Positions 33,595 through 44,043 of a stretch of DNA of 64,000 nucleotides are shown piece by piece. The stretch is from positions 69,373,072-69,437,071 of the forward strand of contig OU862907.1 in the NCBI GenBank assembly GCA_917880885.1, given 5' to 3'. The stretch is from Limnephilus marmoratus (lineage: Eukaryota > Arthropoda > Insecta > Trichoptera > Limnephilidae). Position numbers and translations under genes: made by a program. Numbering within the stretch: position 1 is the stretch's first letter; every line of letters begins with the position of its first letter. The notes beneath the pieces were generated by a model, which did no database searches, was not told the origin of the DNA, and worked only from the letters and a program-made list of their open reading frames with translations.

Positions 33595-34267
33595 CATAGT
33601 GAGGAAGTGGAAGTTATACTAAAAAAGCATGCTAATGCAACATTTTTGCTTGCTGGTGATTATAATCTTCCAAATGTGAATTGGGTGAACAGGGACAATA
33701 ATATCAGTGTGAGTGAGTCTGAACGCATTATTCTAGACATGGCGTTATTTCTAGGCCTGAATCAGGCAAATACTATATCAAATGTAAATAATCGTACTCT
33801 AGACTTATGTTTTTCTAACTTAGAGTCACTAGTAATTGAAGAATGTAGTGAACCGCTGGTGCCCATTGATGGTTATCATCCTCCACTGGAAGTTATTATT
33901 TCTAATGTACATGTTAATACCTGTAAACTGTCTTTCAGTTACCAAAATTTTTTCAAAACTGATTACGAGAAAATATGTAATTATCTCCTCTCTTTTGATT
34001 GGTCATCTGTGCAATATGATGATATTAACACAGCTACAAATAAATTTTATTCTGTTTTGGGAAAGGCTATTAGCATCTATGTTCCAACCGTAATATATAA
34101 GCCAAACACCTATCCAAAATGGTACACCAAAGAACTTATAAATCTACTTATCACCAAAAAACTTAAACATAAAGAATATAAATTATATAAAAAAAAATTC
34201 TGATTACAGTGAATTTAAATATTTAAGAACTTTGTGTAAAAAAATGTCTATGACTTGCTACCGTAAC
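33595..34267 (+). pseudogene. LINE-A ORF2, endonuclease C-terminal part and linker
   Basis: Resumes in frame after LINE-B: FLLAGDYNLPNVNW (GDxN catalytic block), RTLDLCFSN and IDGYHPPLEV (the SDHxPL block, degraded to DGYHPPL), then TYPKWYTKEL. One frameshift in an A-rich run at about 34190 leads into DYSEFKYLRTLCKKM. The sequence is cut at GTAAC (34263-34267) by the LTR-like insertion. Confidence 0.85.
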
Positions 34268-35850
34268 TGTACCAGACGTATCAAGCCTGTACAAGACTGT
34301 AAAAAAAGGGTACCGGTTTCAGTACACGACCAGGATGAAATGATTGAAATAATAATAATACTGACCTCCCGTGCACCCAGTGCCTGATGAGTTGAGGACA
34401 CTGGATGTGCCTACTCCTCTGCCCAGTCCTGGTGCGTGGCGGTTGCCTGAAGTAGGGCCGGCTTTCTGTAGGAGACTGATGGCACCAGGAGCAAAACCTA
34501 GGCAGAGGTCGGCGGGAGGCAGCAGATGATAATAACTTTTCCCAGTAGGAAATAATAACACGAGTTGACGTTGATGGAAGAACTGATTTATTATGAGAAA
34601 TGGCCGGGTTTATATACCCGATTTCCGTGACAAAACCTGTCACGTGGTACATTTTTGTGGTGGGAGGTTTTACCTAGCCCTTTACCTATATAAGGTGTGC
34701 CTTTCTGTGGGCCACCCATTTTGGCAAACACTTGCTTGAAAGTGGTCGTCTAAAATTGGTTTCTTAAATTAATTATACAGGTTAGGTTAATGTATTTACA
34801 ATGTTTTCCTTAAAACTAGAGTTGTTCTACGGATATTCTCTATCCGTAGAATTTTTGTTTGCTGAGTTTGGGTTGATTTTAAGGAAGTTTGACTTTTTGT
34901 CGGTAGGTATTTGTTATTTAACAAAGTGTTTGAATAGTTATCAAGAAGTTAATATTTTTCCCAGGTCCCCCGTAAGCTTGGCTATCGAAACCTTTTGGTT
35001 CCGTCGCTTTACGAGGTCCTGGGATTTTTAAAATGGAGAAAAAGTGAAATGATGCTAAAGTCTCGAAAATCTGCTCAAGTGCTGATAGCGCTGGCAGTTT
35101 AAGAGTTACAATGTTTATTTATGGCTCTATGGATGCCCCGTAGGACTCTGCACTGAAACGTCTTAGTTTCAGCGTCCTACGGGGTGTTTAAACGAAGTTA
35201 TATTAAAATATGGTGTATTTTTGACCAATATAAAGGCCCTTAATAGGGACGCCCAAACTGGTTTTTTGGCTTTGTAGCCGGAAAAATAGCCCTGAAGGCG
35301 ATGAAATAATAAGTTTAGGATGTCTCCTGGTGGCAACTTGGTAACCAAGTTTTTACTTGTGTCACCAGGGCATCTGTGTATTAAGAAAAAGACATTTAAA
35401 ATTAAAAAAATGTGTTTGAAAAAGATCGTTGCTGGCGGCACGGTAAAGCCGACTGAGAGCCCAAAAAGGCCCTTGTTGGGGCCGCCAATAACGGGAGGTA
35501 AAGCAGCCTGCTTGGTAGAGCAGCCGCTTCCTGCTGAGCCATAACGGCAGAACAGCAAGGGAGGGAAGGCAGTCCGCTTAGCGGAGTAGCTGCTTCCTTC
35601 GGAGCCGAAAAAACGGCCCTTCTCAGGGCCATAACTAAAAAGGAGGCTAGTCAGCCTGGTTGCCTTTGGAGGCGTAAATAATCATAAATAAGGTATTAAT
35701 TGTTAAAATTATTAAAATTATAGGATTCTAGAATGTCTCCCGGTGCAAACTTGGCACACAAGCTTTATTTGGTTGCACCGGGGCATTGTACATCAGTAAA
35801 ACATATAAAATTAAAATTAAGAAATGAGGGAGAGTAACACGTCGGTTACA
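34268..35850. mobile_element. Solo-LTR-like insertion, 1,583 bp, GTAAC target duplication
   Basis: Begins TGTACC and ends GGTTACA (TG...CA with a short inverted terminus), flanked by identical GTAAC pentamers at 34263-34267 and 35851-35855. Removing it with one GTAAC rejoins the LINE-A coding frame (YRN then HINEI). No gag-pol frame. TATATAAGG at 34689 and a minus-strand AATAAA near 34587 leave orientation open. The right half is rich in stem-loops. TG...CA plus a 5-bp duplication fits a solo LTR of a Gypsy or BEL element. Confidence 0.75.
35120..35830 (+). repeat. Cluster of strong stem-loops in the LTR-like unit
   Basis: CCCCGTAGGAC/GTCCTACGGGG at about 35133-35183; CTGGTG...CACCAG around 35327-35370; CCGGTGCAA...TTGCACCGG at about 35740-35782; plus AGGCCCTT/AAGGGCC-like pairs around 35465 and 35615. 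The second and third share the frame ATGTCTCC(T/C)GGTG(C/G)...ACTTGG...AAG, so this is a diverged duplication about 415 bp apart. Confidence 0.7.
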
Positions 35851-35855
35851 GTAAC

Positions 35856-36737
35856 CATATAAATGAAATTCAAAACTCCATAATAAACAATGTTAATTAT
35901 TTTTGGAAATATTCGAAATCTCTTAAAGAAGATGATTCTGAATTCCCGAGCATTATGCACCTAAATGGCAGCCATAGCAATAATACTGATGGTATTGTTA
36001 ACTTGTTTGCAAAAATTTTTAAAAGTGTTTATTCAACAGACGCAAATAATGCTCCTCTTCCATCAACAACTCTAGATGAAACTCTTGACATTTCACAGTG
36101 TACCATAAGTCTCTCTGATGTAGTAACTAAAGTTAAATCATTAGATATCAACAAATCTGCAGGACCGGATAATATCCCCACAATATTTATCAAAGAATGT
36201 ATCAAAGTAATTGCTCTTCCATTAACCAAACTTTTTAATTTATCTTTATCCAGTGGAATTTTTCCCGATATGTGGAAAAATAGTTATTTGACTCCAATTT
36301 TCAAAAAGGGCGATAAAGGTGATGTTTGTAATTATAGACCAATATGCATTCAATCCACCATACCGAAACTATTTGAAAGCCTAATACTTGACAAACTTTT
36401 TGCCCAAATAAAACCTGTAATATCACCTTACCAGTTTGGATTTATGCCAGGTAGAAGTACACTTTCTAACTTGATTATTTATGAAAATTTTATAACCAAT
36501 GCTTTTAAAGAAAAAAAACAAGTAGACTCTGTCTATACTGATTTTAGTAAAGCCTTTGATTCAGTTTCCCATAAAATTCTCATTTGGAAATTAGAAAAGC
36601 TTGGTATACGTGGCAGTATATTAGCCTGGTTTGAAAGCTATCTTACTGGAAGACAACAAATTGTTAGAATAAAATCCTCATTGTCGGAAAAAATTTATGC
36701 AACAAGTGGAGTTCCACAGGGTTCACACCTTGGCCCA
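35856..36737 (+). pseudogene. LINE-A ORF2, reverse transcriptase fingers and palm part 1
   Basis: In order: FWKYSKSLKED, SLDINKSAGPDNIP, WKNSYLTPIFKKGDKGDVCNY, the RP(I)C block, YQFGFMPGRSTL, VYTDFSKAFDSVSHKIL (catalytic Asp of motif A), LAWFESYLTGRQQ and TSGVPQGSHLGP. It is cut at CCTTGGCCCA (36728-36737) by the next insertion and resumes at 38958. No internal stop, so LINE-A was nearly intact when it was hit. Confidence 0.88.
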
Positions 36738-37020
36738 TTGGCGCCCGCAGGGGGGGGCAAGGGGGGGCACTTGCCCCCCCCTGGATTGATTGAAAATAGT
36801 CAAATAATGTTACTTTTATTTTAAATATTTATTACTACAGTCAAATATTAGTAAGTTTAAAGATTGGTGCGTTTAAAATAATTTATTCTTAAATGTAGAA
36901 AAGTGCAAAACCTTGACTTTCTTCAGGAATGAAAATCCTGTTTTATTCGAATAGTCAATGAGAGATCTTGGAATTATTTTGGATGAAAAACTAAGTTTCG
37001 CCAATCACATCCACCAAATA

Positions 37021-38160
37021 GGCCACTTGCATCACAATTTTTTAATTTTTTTTTTCAGTTTAGGCAAATATTCTTAGACATGCTGTATTTTTTTAAACGT
37101 ATTTTTGAAACCCTGACAATTTATGAAAATTTCAACCCGAAAAATCAGACCATTTTTTATAAATCGGAAAGACAGGACATAATTTTATGGGTGCGGAAAA
37201 ACGATAATTACATAGCCGAAAATCATTTTTAAAAAAGAACGTATTCCACACGAATGGCGCAGGTGAATAACGAAGCATACCAAAAATATTACATCTCAAA
37301 AATATTTTTTTTCTTGATCCATCTTATTGATCATAAATTCAATGTTCAATGTCTATATTACTAAATCCAGTGTAATATACTTGTAAATTATAATAATAAT
37401 AAGAATATTATAAAATTTGATTTCGTTAAAATCAGCACCATTACCATTATACCTATAAAACACGTACAGACAGCATAAAATGTACGGGGCTCTCTTCATA
37501 ACATCTGTCAAAAAGTTAAACCAAATAATAAAGTTCGCAGAGAACAAACAATAAATCTAATTAACGTCAAATGTCAAATTTCAAAAATTCGCCTGAAATC
37601 AAAGTGTTGCCATATAAAAAAAAAATCAGTGTGGAATTTTTTAAAATTAATAGGAACATTTTCGGAGACGGGACATTTTCATGTAGTGACATCACGAGCC
37701 CAAATGATGGGTTTATTTATCTAAAAAAAGGTACATTTCTAAAAAATTTTAAACGACTTCGAAAAGGAGGAGGTTCTCAATTCGACTGTATTTTTTTAAC
37801 GACTTCAAAAAGGAGGAGGTTCTCAATTCGACTGTATTTTTTTAACGACTTCAAAAAGGAGGAGGTTCTCAATTCGACTGTATTTTTTTTTTAATTTTTT
37901 TTTTTTATGTTTGTTACCTCAGAACTTTCGACTGGATGAACCGATATTGATGATTTTTATTTTTATTTAAAAGCTGGTGCTTTCCGTGTGGTTCCGTTTT
38001 AGAATACGAAATTATTTTTTTTACTTTTTAGTACATTTTTTGAAGTCGTTTTTTTTGTTTTGTTAAAATTTTTGTTTATTACAAACATTTTCGTAATCTT
38101 ATTTAAAAAATATATCCACACGATTTTTTCCAAGTCGTTATGAAATCCGCGCAAGTGGCC
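37021..38160. mobile_element. Inner TIR element, GGCCACTTGC ends, TA target
   Basis: Starts GGCCACTTGC and ends GCAAGTGGCC, exact 10-bp inverted termini, flanked by TA on both sides. It contains three tandem 48-bp units. Downstream is the word string GTTACCTCAGAACTTTCGAC, TGGATGAACCGAT, AAAGCTGGTGCTTTCCGTGTGG, a repeat text common in insect genomes. A TA target suggests the Tc1/mariner superfamily, but no transposase remains. Confidence 0.7.
37749..37890 (+). repeat. 48-bp tandem repeat, three units
   Basis: Units start at about 37750, 37798 and 37846: AACGACTTC(A/G)AAAAGGAGG, AGGTTCTCAATTCGACTG, TATTTTTTT. The last two are almost identical. Confidence 0.9.
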
Positions 38161-38957
38161 TATTATGAACAGAGGTACGAGTATGAAAACATTAGGCTTA
38201 AGAACAACTAAAAACTTTAATTCCTTAGAAGCCATTAAACTATTATATGTATCTGTAGTTAGAAGCCAAATTAAATTTAACTCGGTATTTGGTCTCCATC
38301 TTACAAAATTCACATTAATAACATTGAGCGAATACAAAAAAAAATCTACATTTTATCAATTTTAAAATAAATATGCCACTAGAAGACTTAAAATATAATC
38401 TATTACTAATTCGACTGTTGCGACCTCCTGCAACTCATAAACTTATGTACGAATACCGTCAGTTACCACACGACCAAATACACTATTCTACTGCAGCATT
38501 CATAAGCGGAACTACATTGCCCACTTCCGAAACATCGATTTCACACTACGGAAAATGAGTGCTTAGGTGATGTAGACATATTAAACATCAATTTGGCGAA
38601 TTTTGTGGATCTTGTCAAAAACTTATTCCAAAACTATTCCTAAACATATCTGTATGTATCATATAAACCTATCAAATCGCTGTATTTTTGTGACTTGTGT
38701 GCATTTCTTATCTAATTTTATTTTTATTATTGTTTTATCTGTTTAAAAATCATCTGTCATGAAATAATTGTACTACTGAACATGTAAAAGCCCCCTGGGC
38801 ATTACATAAATAAATAAAATAAAATAATATTTTTGTTATGTACATATATATTGTGTTAAAAAAATGTTGCTACAGTATGCTCTTAAATTAAAACTACATT
38901 AAAACATTACTAAAAATATTTTGCCCCCCCCTAGAAAATTTTCTGCGGGCGCCCATG

Positions 38958-39534
38958 CCTTGGCCCAATATTATTTATCTTGTTTATAAATGATCTTACA
39001 AAAATATTTCATGATGTATTTATCTTACTTTTTGCTGATGACCTCAAAATTTTTAGAATAATTCAAAATATTTACCATTGCAACATTCTTCAAGATAATA
39101 TCAACAAATTGTTAATTTGGTGTAATGAAAATAGACTTTACTTAAATATCTCAAAATGTCATATAGTTAGATTTTCTCGAATAAAAAATCCAGTGATCTT
39201 CAATTACAACATTGATAACAATACTCTGGAGACATTAACACAAATTAAAGACTTGGGCATCACTTTTCAATCTAATCTTTCATTTGTTAACCACATAACA
39301 GAAATCTCTAATAAGGCCTTAAAAATGTTGGGATTTATAACTAGGCTAACTAGAAATTTTAACAATATTAAGTGTATAAAACTTTTATATTTTGCATATG
39401 TTAGAAGTCAACTTGAATACAATTCTCCCGTCTGGAACCCAATATTTAAGTACAGTACCATAACCATGCGTGTTAGAAGAATTATTAGCATGATGTTCTG
39501 TTTTCTTCCTGTACTTACTTACTGTATTTGTTAA
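38958..39534 (+). pseudogene. LINE-A ORF2, reverse transcriptase palm part 2 and C-terminus
   Basis: Resumes ILFILFINDLTKIFHD, then LLFADDLKIFRII (motif C FADD), NRLYLNISKCHIV, IKDLGITFQSNLSFVNHI and YVRSQLEYNSPVWNP. Beyond about 39470 the frame is lost, but LRDKNNSYVLLSHIISKYL-like codons follow to about 39620. The 3' UTR and tail are replaced by the fold-back element at 39706. Confidence 0.85.
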
Positions 39535-39705
39535 GAGATAAGAACAATTCGTATGTTTTGTTATCTCATATAATTAGTAAATATTTGTCACCTGTGGAAG
39601 TAAAGATTGTCAATTACATTAACATAATTTTTATTTTAAATGATTTTTTTCTTAAATGTTGGGTTAATTTTCGGGATTAGTGTCCATGGTTTTTACGAAT
39701 AATTG

Positions 39706-40694
39706 TTAGAAAAAACTTTAGGTTCGCCTTAATCACTATAAAAGGAAACATTTTGCATCACGGGTAGCGGAAAATGATGCATTTTAATTTTCAATTGCGT
39801 AAAATTAAATTTCACTTCGCGAACCGATACGGCGACAATTCAGCGGCCATTCCGTCACTGTTATGTTGGTATCCCTGATACAAACAAGAGCTAGATTCGG
39901 ATAAGGCATAAGGAATAAGGCGCGTAATTATGAAAAACAGAATTAATAATATAATGTAAACGAACCTCTAATCAGAACCACTTCAGAGTCTAACTGAGGC
40001 ACTGGAATGGAGACAAACCATTCAAATCCTGGGAAGTTTTTTAAAATAAAGATAATATACACAAATCCGCTACACAAACCCTGCTTTGCCGGACAAACCA
40101 TTCAAATCCTGGGTTTTTTTTTAAATAACAATAATATACACAAACCCGCTCTACAAACCCTGCTTTGCCAGACAAACCATTCAAATCCTGGGATGTTTTT
40201 TAAAATAAAGATAATATACACAAGCCCGCTACACAAACTCTGCTTTGCCAGACAAACCATTCAAAACCTGGGATTTTTTTAAATAAAGATAATATACACA
40301 AGCCCGCTACACAAACCCTGCTTTGCCGGACAAACCATTCAAAACCTGGGATGTTTTTTTTTAATTATGATGATATGCAGCTCTCGTAGTTTAACCTCAA
40401 ATTTCCGTATTATCCGTGAGGTGGACTAAATGCATTTTCTGTTATGTTTTCATAATTGCGTGCCTTTTCATGTATCCCACGAAGTCGGCTACAGTCGTAT
40501 TTAGCTCTTCGCTAATATTATCAGAGATACCAACATAACAGTGATGGAATGGCCGCCGGATTGTCGCCGTATCGGTTCGCGAGGTGAAATTTAATTTTAC
40601 GCAATTGAAAAATAAAATGCATCATTTTCCGCCACCCGCGATGCAAAAAGTTTCCTTTTACAGTGATTAAGGCGAATCTAGAGTTTTTTTCTAA
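39706..40694. mobile_element. Fold-back element with about 245-bp arms
   Basis: TTAGAAAAAACTTTAGG...TTCGCCTTAATCAC...TTTGCATC...AATGATGCATTTTA...CGAACCGATACGGCGACAAT...GGTATCCCTGATA (39706-39950) is inverted at 40440-40694 with about 90% identity by eye. The loop is a satellite array. There is no coding frame. This is Foldback-type architecture. It replaces the 3' end of LINE-A. Confidence 0.82.
40012..40360 (+). repeat. 80-bp tandem repeat in the fold-back loop, about 4.4 units
   Basis: GACAAACCATTCAAA(T/A)CCTGGG recurs at 40012, 40092, 40171, 40251 and 40329, followed by TTTTTTAAAATAAAGATAAT and CTACACAAACCCTGCTTTGCC. Confidence 0.95.
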
Positions 40695-41265
40695 AAAACG
40701 TTGCGCGGAGGGCGACTTTCAAACGCTGCTGCCGCCATGTTCTCCACTGTTTGGAAAAGGCAGCAGAAGTTTTTCTTACACAAAAATTGATGATCTTTCA
40801 GATAAGTTTTGGTCTTTTGAGGAGGTCGATGAATATAGATACCTTGGTACGAGGTGTCTCTTATGTAACGAAAGACATAGGAAAGTTTAAAAAAAACACA
40901 ATGAAAACGGCTGAAAAATCAAAAAATATCGCATAAAATATGCGATTTATTTTATTTCATTAGGTATTTATACAATTAACGACACGTCACACGTCAAATT
41001 CATTTTTTGTGATAGTAAAAGGCGTATGTCAATAATACAAATCGAAAAAAACCAGGCGATCGCTGATAAAACCGAATTGAAACGCACAATTTCGGTTGCG
41101 CGGAGGGCGACTTTCAAACGCTGCTGCCGCCATGTTCTCCACTGTTTGGAAAAGGCAGCAGTGGTTTTTCTTACACAAAATTTGATGATCTTTCAGATAA
41201 GCTTTGATTTTTTGAGGAGACTGATGAGTACAGATACCTCGTACGAGGCGTCTCTTATTTCTCGG
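40695..41265 (+). repeat. Inverted flank of the nest, right arm (two tandem units)
   Basis: TTGCGCGGAGGGCGACTTTC then AAACGCTGCTGCCGCCATG begins at 40700 and again at 41097 (397-bp spacing). It is the reverse complement of 29789-30350, including the ATCGCATAAAATATGCGAT joint. It abuts the fold-back element on its left. Confidence 0.85.
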
Positions 41266-42277
41266 TAGCAACTGAGACGGCCCACCAGGGGGACGGGCAG
41301 CTCTGCTTTTTCGTATAGTCCTACCCCTTATAGTCTCGAGGAACAATCAGAATATGGGAGACTTATGATTACAGAAGTCTCGAAAAAAAAATTTTCAATT
41401 TTTTTTTTAGCGTTGCCCGGTCCCAGACATGGCAGCACTGCCATTTTGTGTACCCCTATGAATGACCTAACGATTTTTGTATATGAACTTTGGGAGACCT
41501 ATCATTACAGGTTTAATGTAGTCGGCTCTCCTACCATAAGTATTGTTGCTAAGGGTAAATAGTGGTAAAATGATATTTTAGGCCTGCCAGGATTCGATTA
41601 TCATCCGATGCAGTATTTTTTTTGTTGTAATGTAAACAATTTTTGTTTATTCTTAAAACATAATCGGAAATTATTGCTTGGGGCGTGAAATGTCGTGGAG
41701 CCGGTCCTGTCACAGTATGGTGACGAGCAAAATAAATGTATAAATAGATTCACAAGGCACTGCGAGCTTCACTTCAGATTGTTTAGTCCTTCATAGTACC
41801 TACACTGGTCTGTCCTCTTATATTTTCTGACAACTACTTATTCGGACCAATTAATCACAAATTTATATTGTTTAGTAATTGAATTCAAATCCAGTGGTTT
41901 CCTGTGGCCGATCCTTGTCCGGCGTATCATTTCAGGTGACTGAAACATTTCTTCATTTATAACTACTTTTGTGTGTTGGAAATTTATTTGTACAAAATAT
42001 AAACATAATTAATATCGGAGTAACATTTACAGGTTAAATACATGAGACATTTCTTTTTCATAATTTAATATTTATAAAAAGCCATGTTTATGTATTTTGA
42101 TTGTAGATTGTGATTTTGATATTGATTTTGATTGTTGTTGTTTTAATTAAGGTGTTTTAATTTTAAACAAAACCATATTTTTTAAAGTTTTTATTTTAGT
42201 TGAATCAGTAGGTATATTTTATAACTATTCAAAGCTTATATAAAAATATGTTAATAATTTATTAAAAATATTATCAA
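41266..42277. other. Non-coding stretch, nothing recognised
   Basis: AT-rich sequence without a supported gene. (TTTTGAT)n-like simple sequence at about 42105-42145. Confidence 0.4.
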
Positions 42278-42320
42278 CTAGCGAGTTCCCGGCATGCGTT
42301 GCAATGCCACTTAATAAAGT
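42278..42320 (-). mobile_element. Helitron-like 3' terminus
   Basis: The minus strand reads TTAAGTGGCATTGCAACGC then ATGCCGGGAACTCGCTAG followed by T. It matches the end of the Helitron at 55387-56094 (GGCATAGCAACGCATGCCGG...CTAG). The purine-rich (CCTTCC on plus) interior just after it also matches that family. Confidence 0.6.
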
Positions 42321-42699
42321 AATTGTTTCTCCCTGCGTGTCCTTTCCTATTCGTCATGTTCCCCTTCCTTTCTTTTGAGTAAATCAATTATTTTTCGTAA
42401 AGCCTTTTTTAAAGCAATTTTTTTTTAATTATGTGAAGGTTGCGAAATTTCCAAGACGGAAAATTTTTATTTTTTTGAAAAAATTCTTCCAGGTAAATTG
42501 ATAACTTCGGAAAAATCGAAAATTAAAAATGTTCGAAAAATTGTTCGGAAAACAGATCGGGAATTTTTTATTAACACATTACACATTTATCTTTTTGATA
42601 TCATTATTTGAAGTTTTTGAAAAATAAAATTATTTTATATATTTAATAATATGCTATTTAATTAATAAATGTCGTTTATTACAAACAAGATCTGCTATG

Positions 42700-43655
42700 T
42701 AATTATTATTATGCCAGACAGCTGTTTCGCCTGAGGCTAAGCCACTTACAGACGATATATTTATATTATTTCTGGATAGGTGAATTGCTTTAAATTTTTA
42801 TTACCTATCCCCTTATTGACTTCAGAGTAAAAAGTTGGAAATTCTGAATGGTTATTACTCTTTTTAAGTTTCCCCTGCTTTACAAATTACTGCTGCGTTT
42901 AAACTTGACTAAAGTTCGTTAGATGAGTCCAAATGATGACTCAGGGGTTTATTTCCAGCATTTTTAAGTATTTTTGTGGTCATTTTAGAGAAAATAAAAA
43001 TACTTAATTGTTCTGGAAAAAGAAATCCCTGAATCATCATTTGGAAAACTGACTAAACGACCAACGACCTTCAATCAAATTTAAACAATGCAGTCATTTT
43101 GGAAACCTTAAAAATAGTAATAAGAATTAATAATTTCCATCGTTTTACTCGGAAAACACAGACACGCCCTGTGCCCTATATCAATGATATTCAAATACAA
43201 AAGAGATAATCTATGGTGTCCGCGCATCAGTCGGCGGACTACGCCCTAATTAGAGTAGTTTGAATACAAAAATAATTTCTTCATTTCGTTGATTTTTTGA
43301 AGATGTGCTTTAGTATTGGCTAAAAATATTGTTTGAATACGGAAAGAATTAGTTAATTTAGTTTAACGTTCGTTTGGTTTATACGTTAATTATTCGTTCA
43401 TTTAGTTTATTTGTTAATTGGTAAACAATATCGGCGACACCCGGAAGCGCAGTCCCACGTAGTAAAAACTGCTAATAGCACATCTACTTATATTTTAATA
43501 TCTTTGGGGCATAGGCAATAAAAATAAAAGCAATAAGCTTTCACCACAAGTACCTATCTAGAAATAATATTAATACATTGTCTGTAAGGGGCTTAACCTA
43601 AGTTTGATAATGCCTTCAGATGGCGAAACAGCTGTCATGATAATAATTAGCTGGC
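42700..43655. mobile_element. Fold-back element with nested hairpin arms
   Basis: The outer arms, about 42700-42790 (GACAGCTGTTTCGCC, GGCTAAGCCACTTACAGAC, ATTATTTCT(G/A)GATAGGT) and 43549-43655, are inverse. The inner arms, about 42885-42965 and 43012-43100 (CCAAATGATGACTCAGGGGT against CCCTGAATCATCATTTGG), are also inverse. Both outer arms keep GGCGAAACAGCTGTC, which resembles the GAAAC plus stem III part of a hammerhead core. There is no coding frame. Confidence 0.7.
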
Positions 43656-44043
43656 GTAATAATAATTAGGTATCATACCTCGTTCGTAGTGAATTGTGTT
43701 TTTAAATTAAATATATGTATTATTGAATGTATAAAATAAACAAATAAAAAATGTAATTTCGAAAGTTTTCAAACTTTAAATGACAAATCCAGTTAAATGT
43801 CCTAAAGTTTTTTTGTTCATCCATTTGCCAGTTTTGAAAATTACAAATTTCAAAATATGGACAATTTTCAAACTTATAAAACAAAAACTTTTTTTTATTA
43901 TTTAAATAATTTTTTTTATATTTTTTCCGATTTTCTCAGAAAAAAATATCAGGAAAATAAAAATTTCTATGGTCTAAAAATCCCAACATGAAAAGTTTTT
44001 ATACTTCAAATAACAAAATGAAGAAGATATATGTCTATTTGAC

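Larger units (their letters stand above)
36840..38825 (+). pseudogene. LINE-A-related 3' fragment nested in the TIR element
   Basis: KFKDWC...FLNVEKCKTLTFFRN and MRDLGIILDEKLSFANHIHQI (36850-37020), then after the inner insertion NRGTSMKTLGLRTTKNFNSLEAIKLLYVSVVRSQIKF. The 3' UTR ends AAATAAATAAAATAAAATAA at about 38825. Its order equals the C-terminal region of LINE-A, but the sequence is a different subfamily copy, with frame breaks. Confidence 0.7.
36738..38957. mobile_element. TIR element with 10-bp target duplication (MULE-like?)
   Basis: The left end TTGGCGCCCGCAGGGGGGGG and the right end CTGCGGGCGCCCATG are inverse at GGCGCCCGCAG. CCTTGGCCCA is identical on both sides (36728-36737 and 38958-38967), and its removal restores the LINE-A frame across SHLGP-ILF. 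A 9-10-bp duplication is most like Mutator-type elements. The left subterminal region holds a G-run/C-run hairpin. There is no transposase; the interior is a LINE-A-related fragment with its own insertion. Confidence 0.8.
30360..39660 (+). mobile_element. LINE-A, nearly complete non-LTR retrotransposon broken by nested insertions
   Basis: Order on the plus strand: ORF1 with zinc knuckles (30853-31935), APE endonuclease part 1 (to 32330), [LINE-B insertion], endonuclease part 2 (33595-34267), [solo LTR], reverse transcriptase part 1 (35856-36737), [TIR element], reverse transcriptase part 2 with FADD (38958-39534), and decayed C-terminal codons to about 39660. Removing three insertions with their duplications (AGGTGC, GTAAC, CCTTGGCCCA) restores colinearity, leaving roughly 3.7 kb plus a 5' leader. 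The two-ORF layout with CCHC knuckles and an APE nuclease fits the jockey/CR1 supergroup. The start near 30360 is a guess. Confidence 0.85.
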
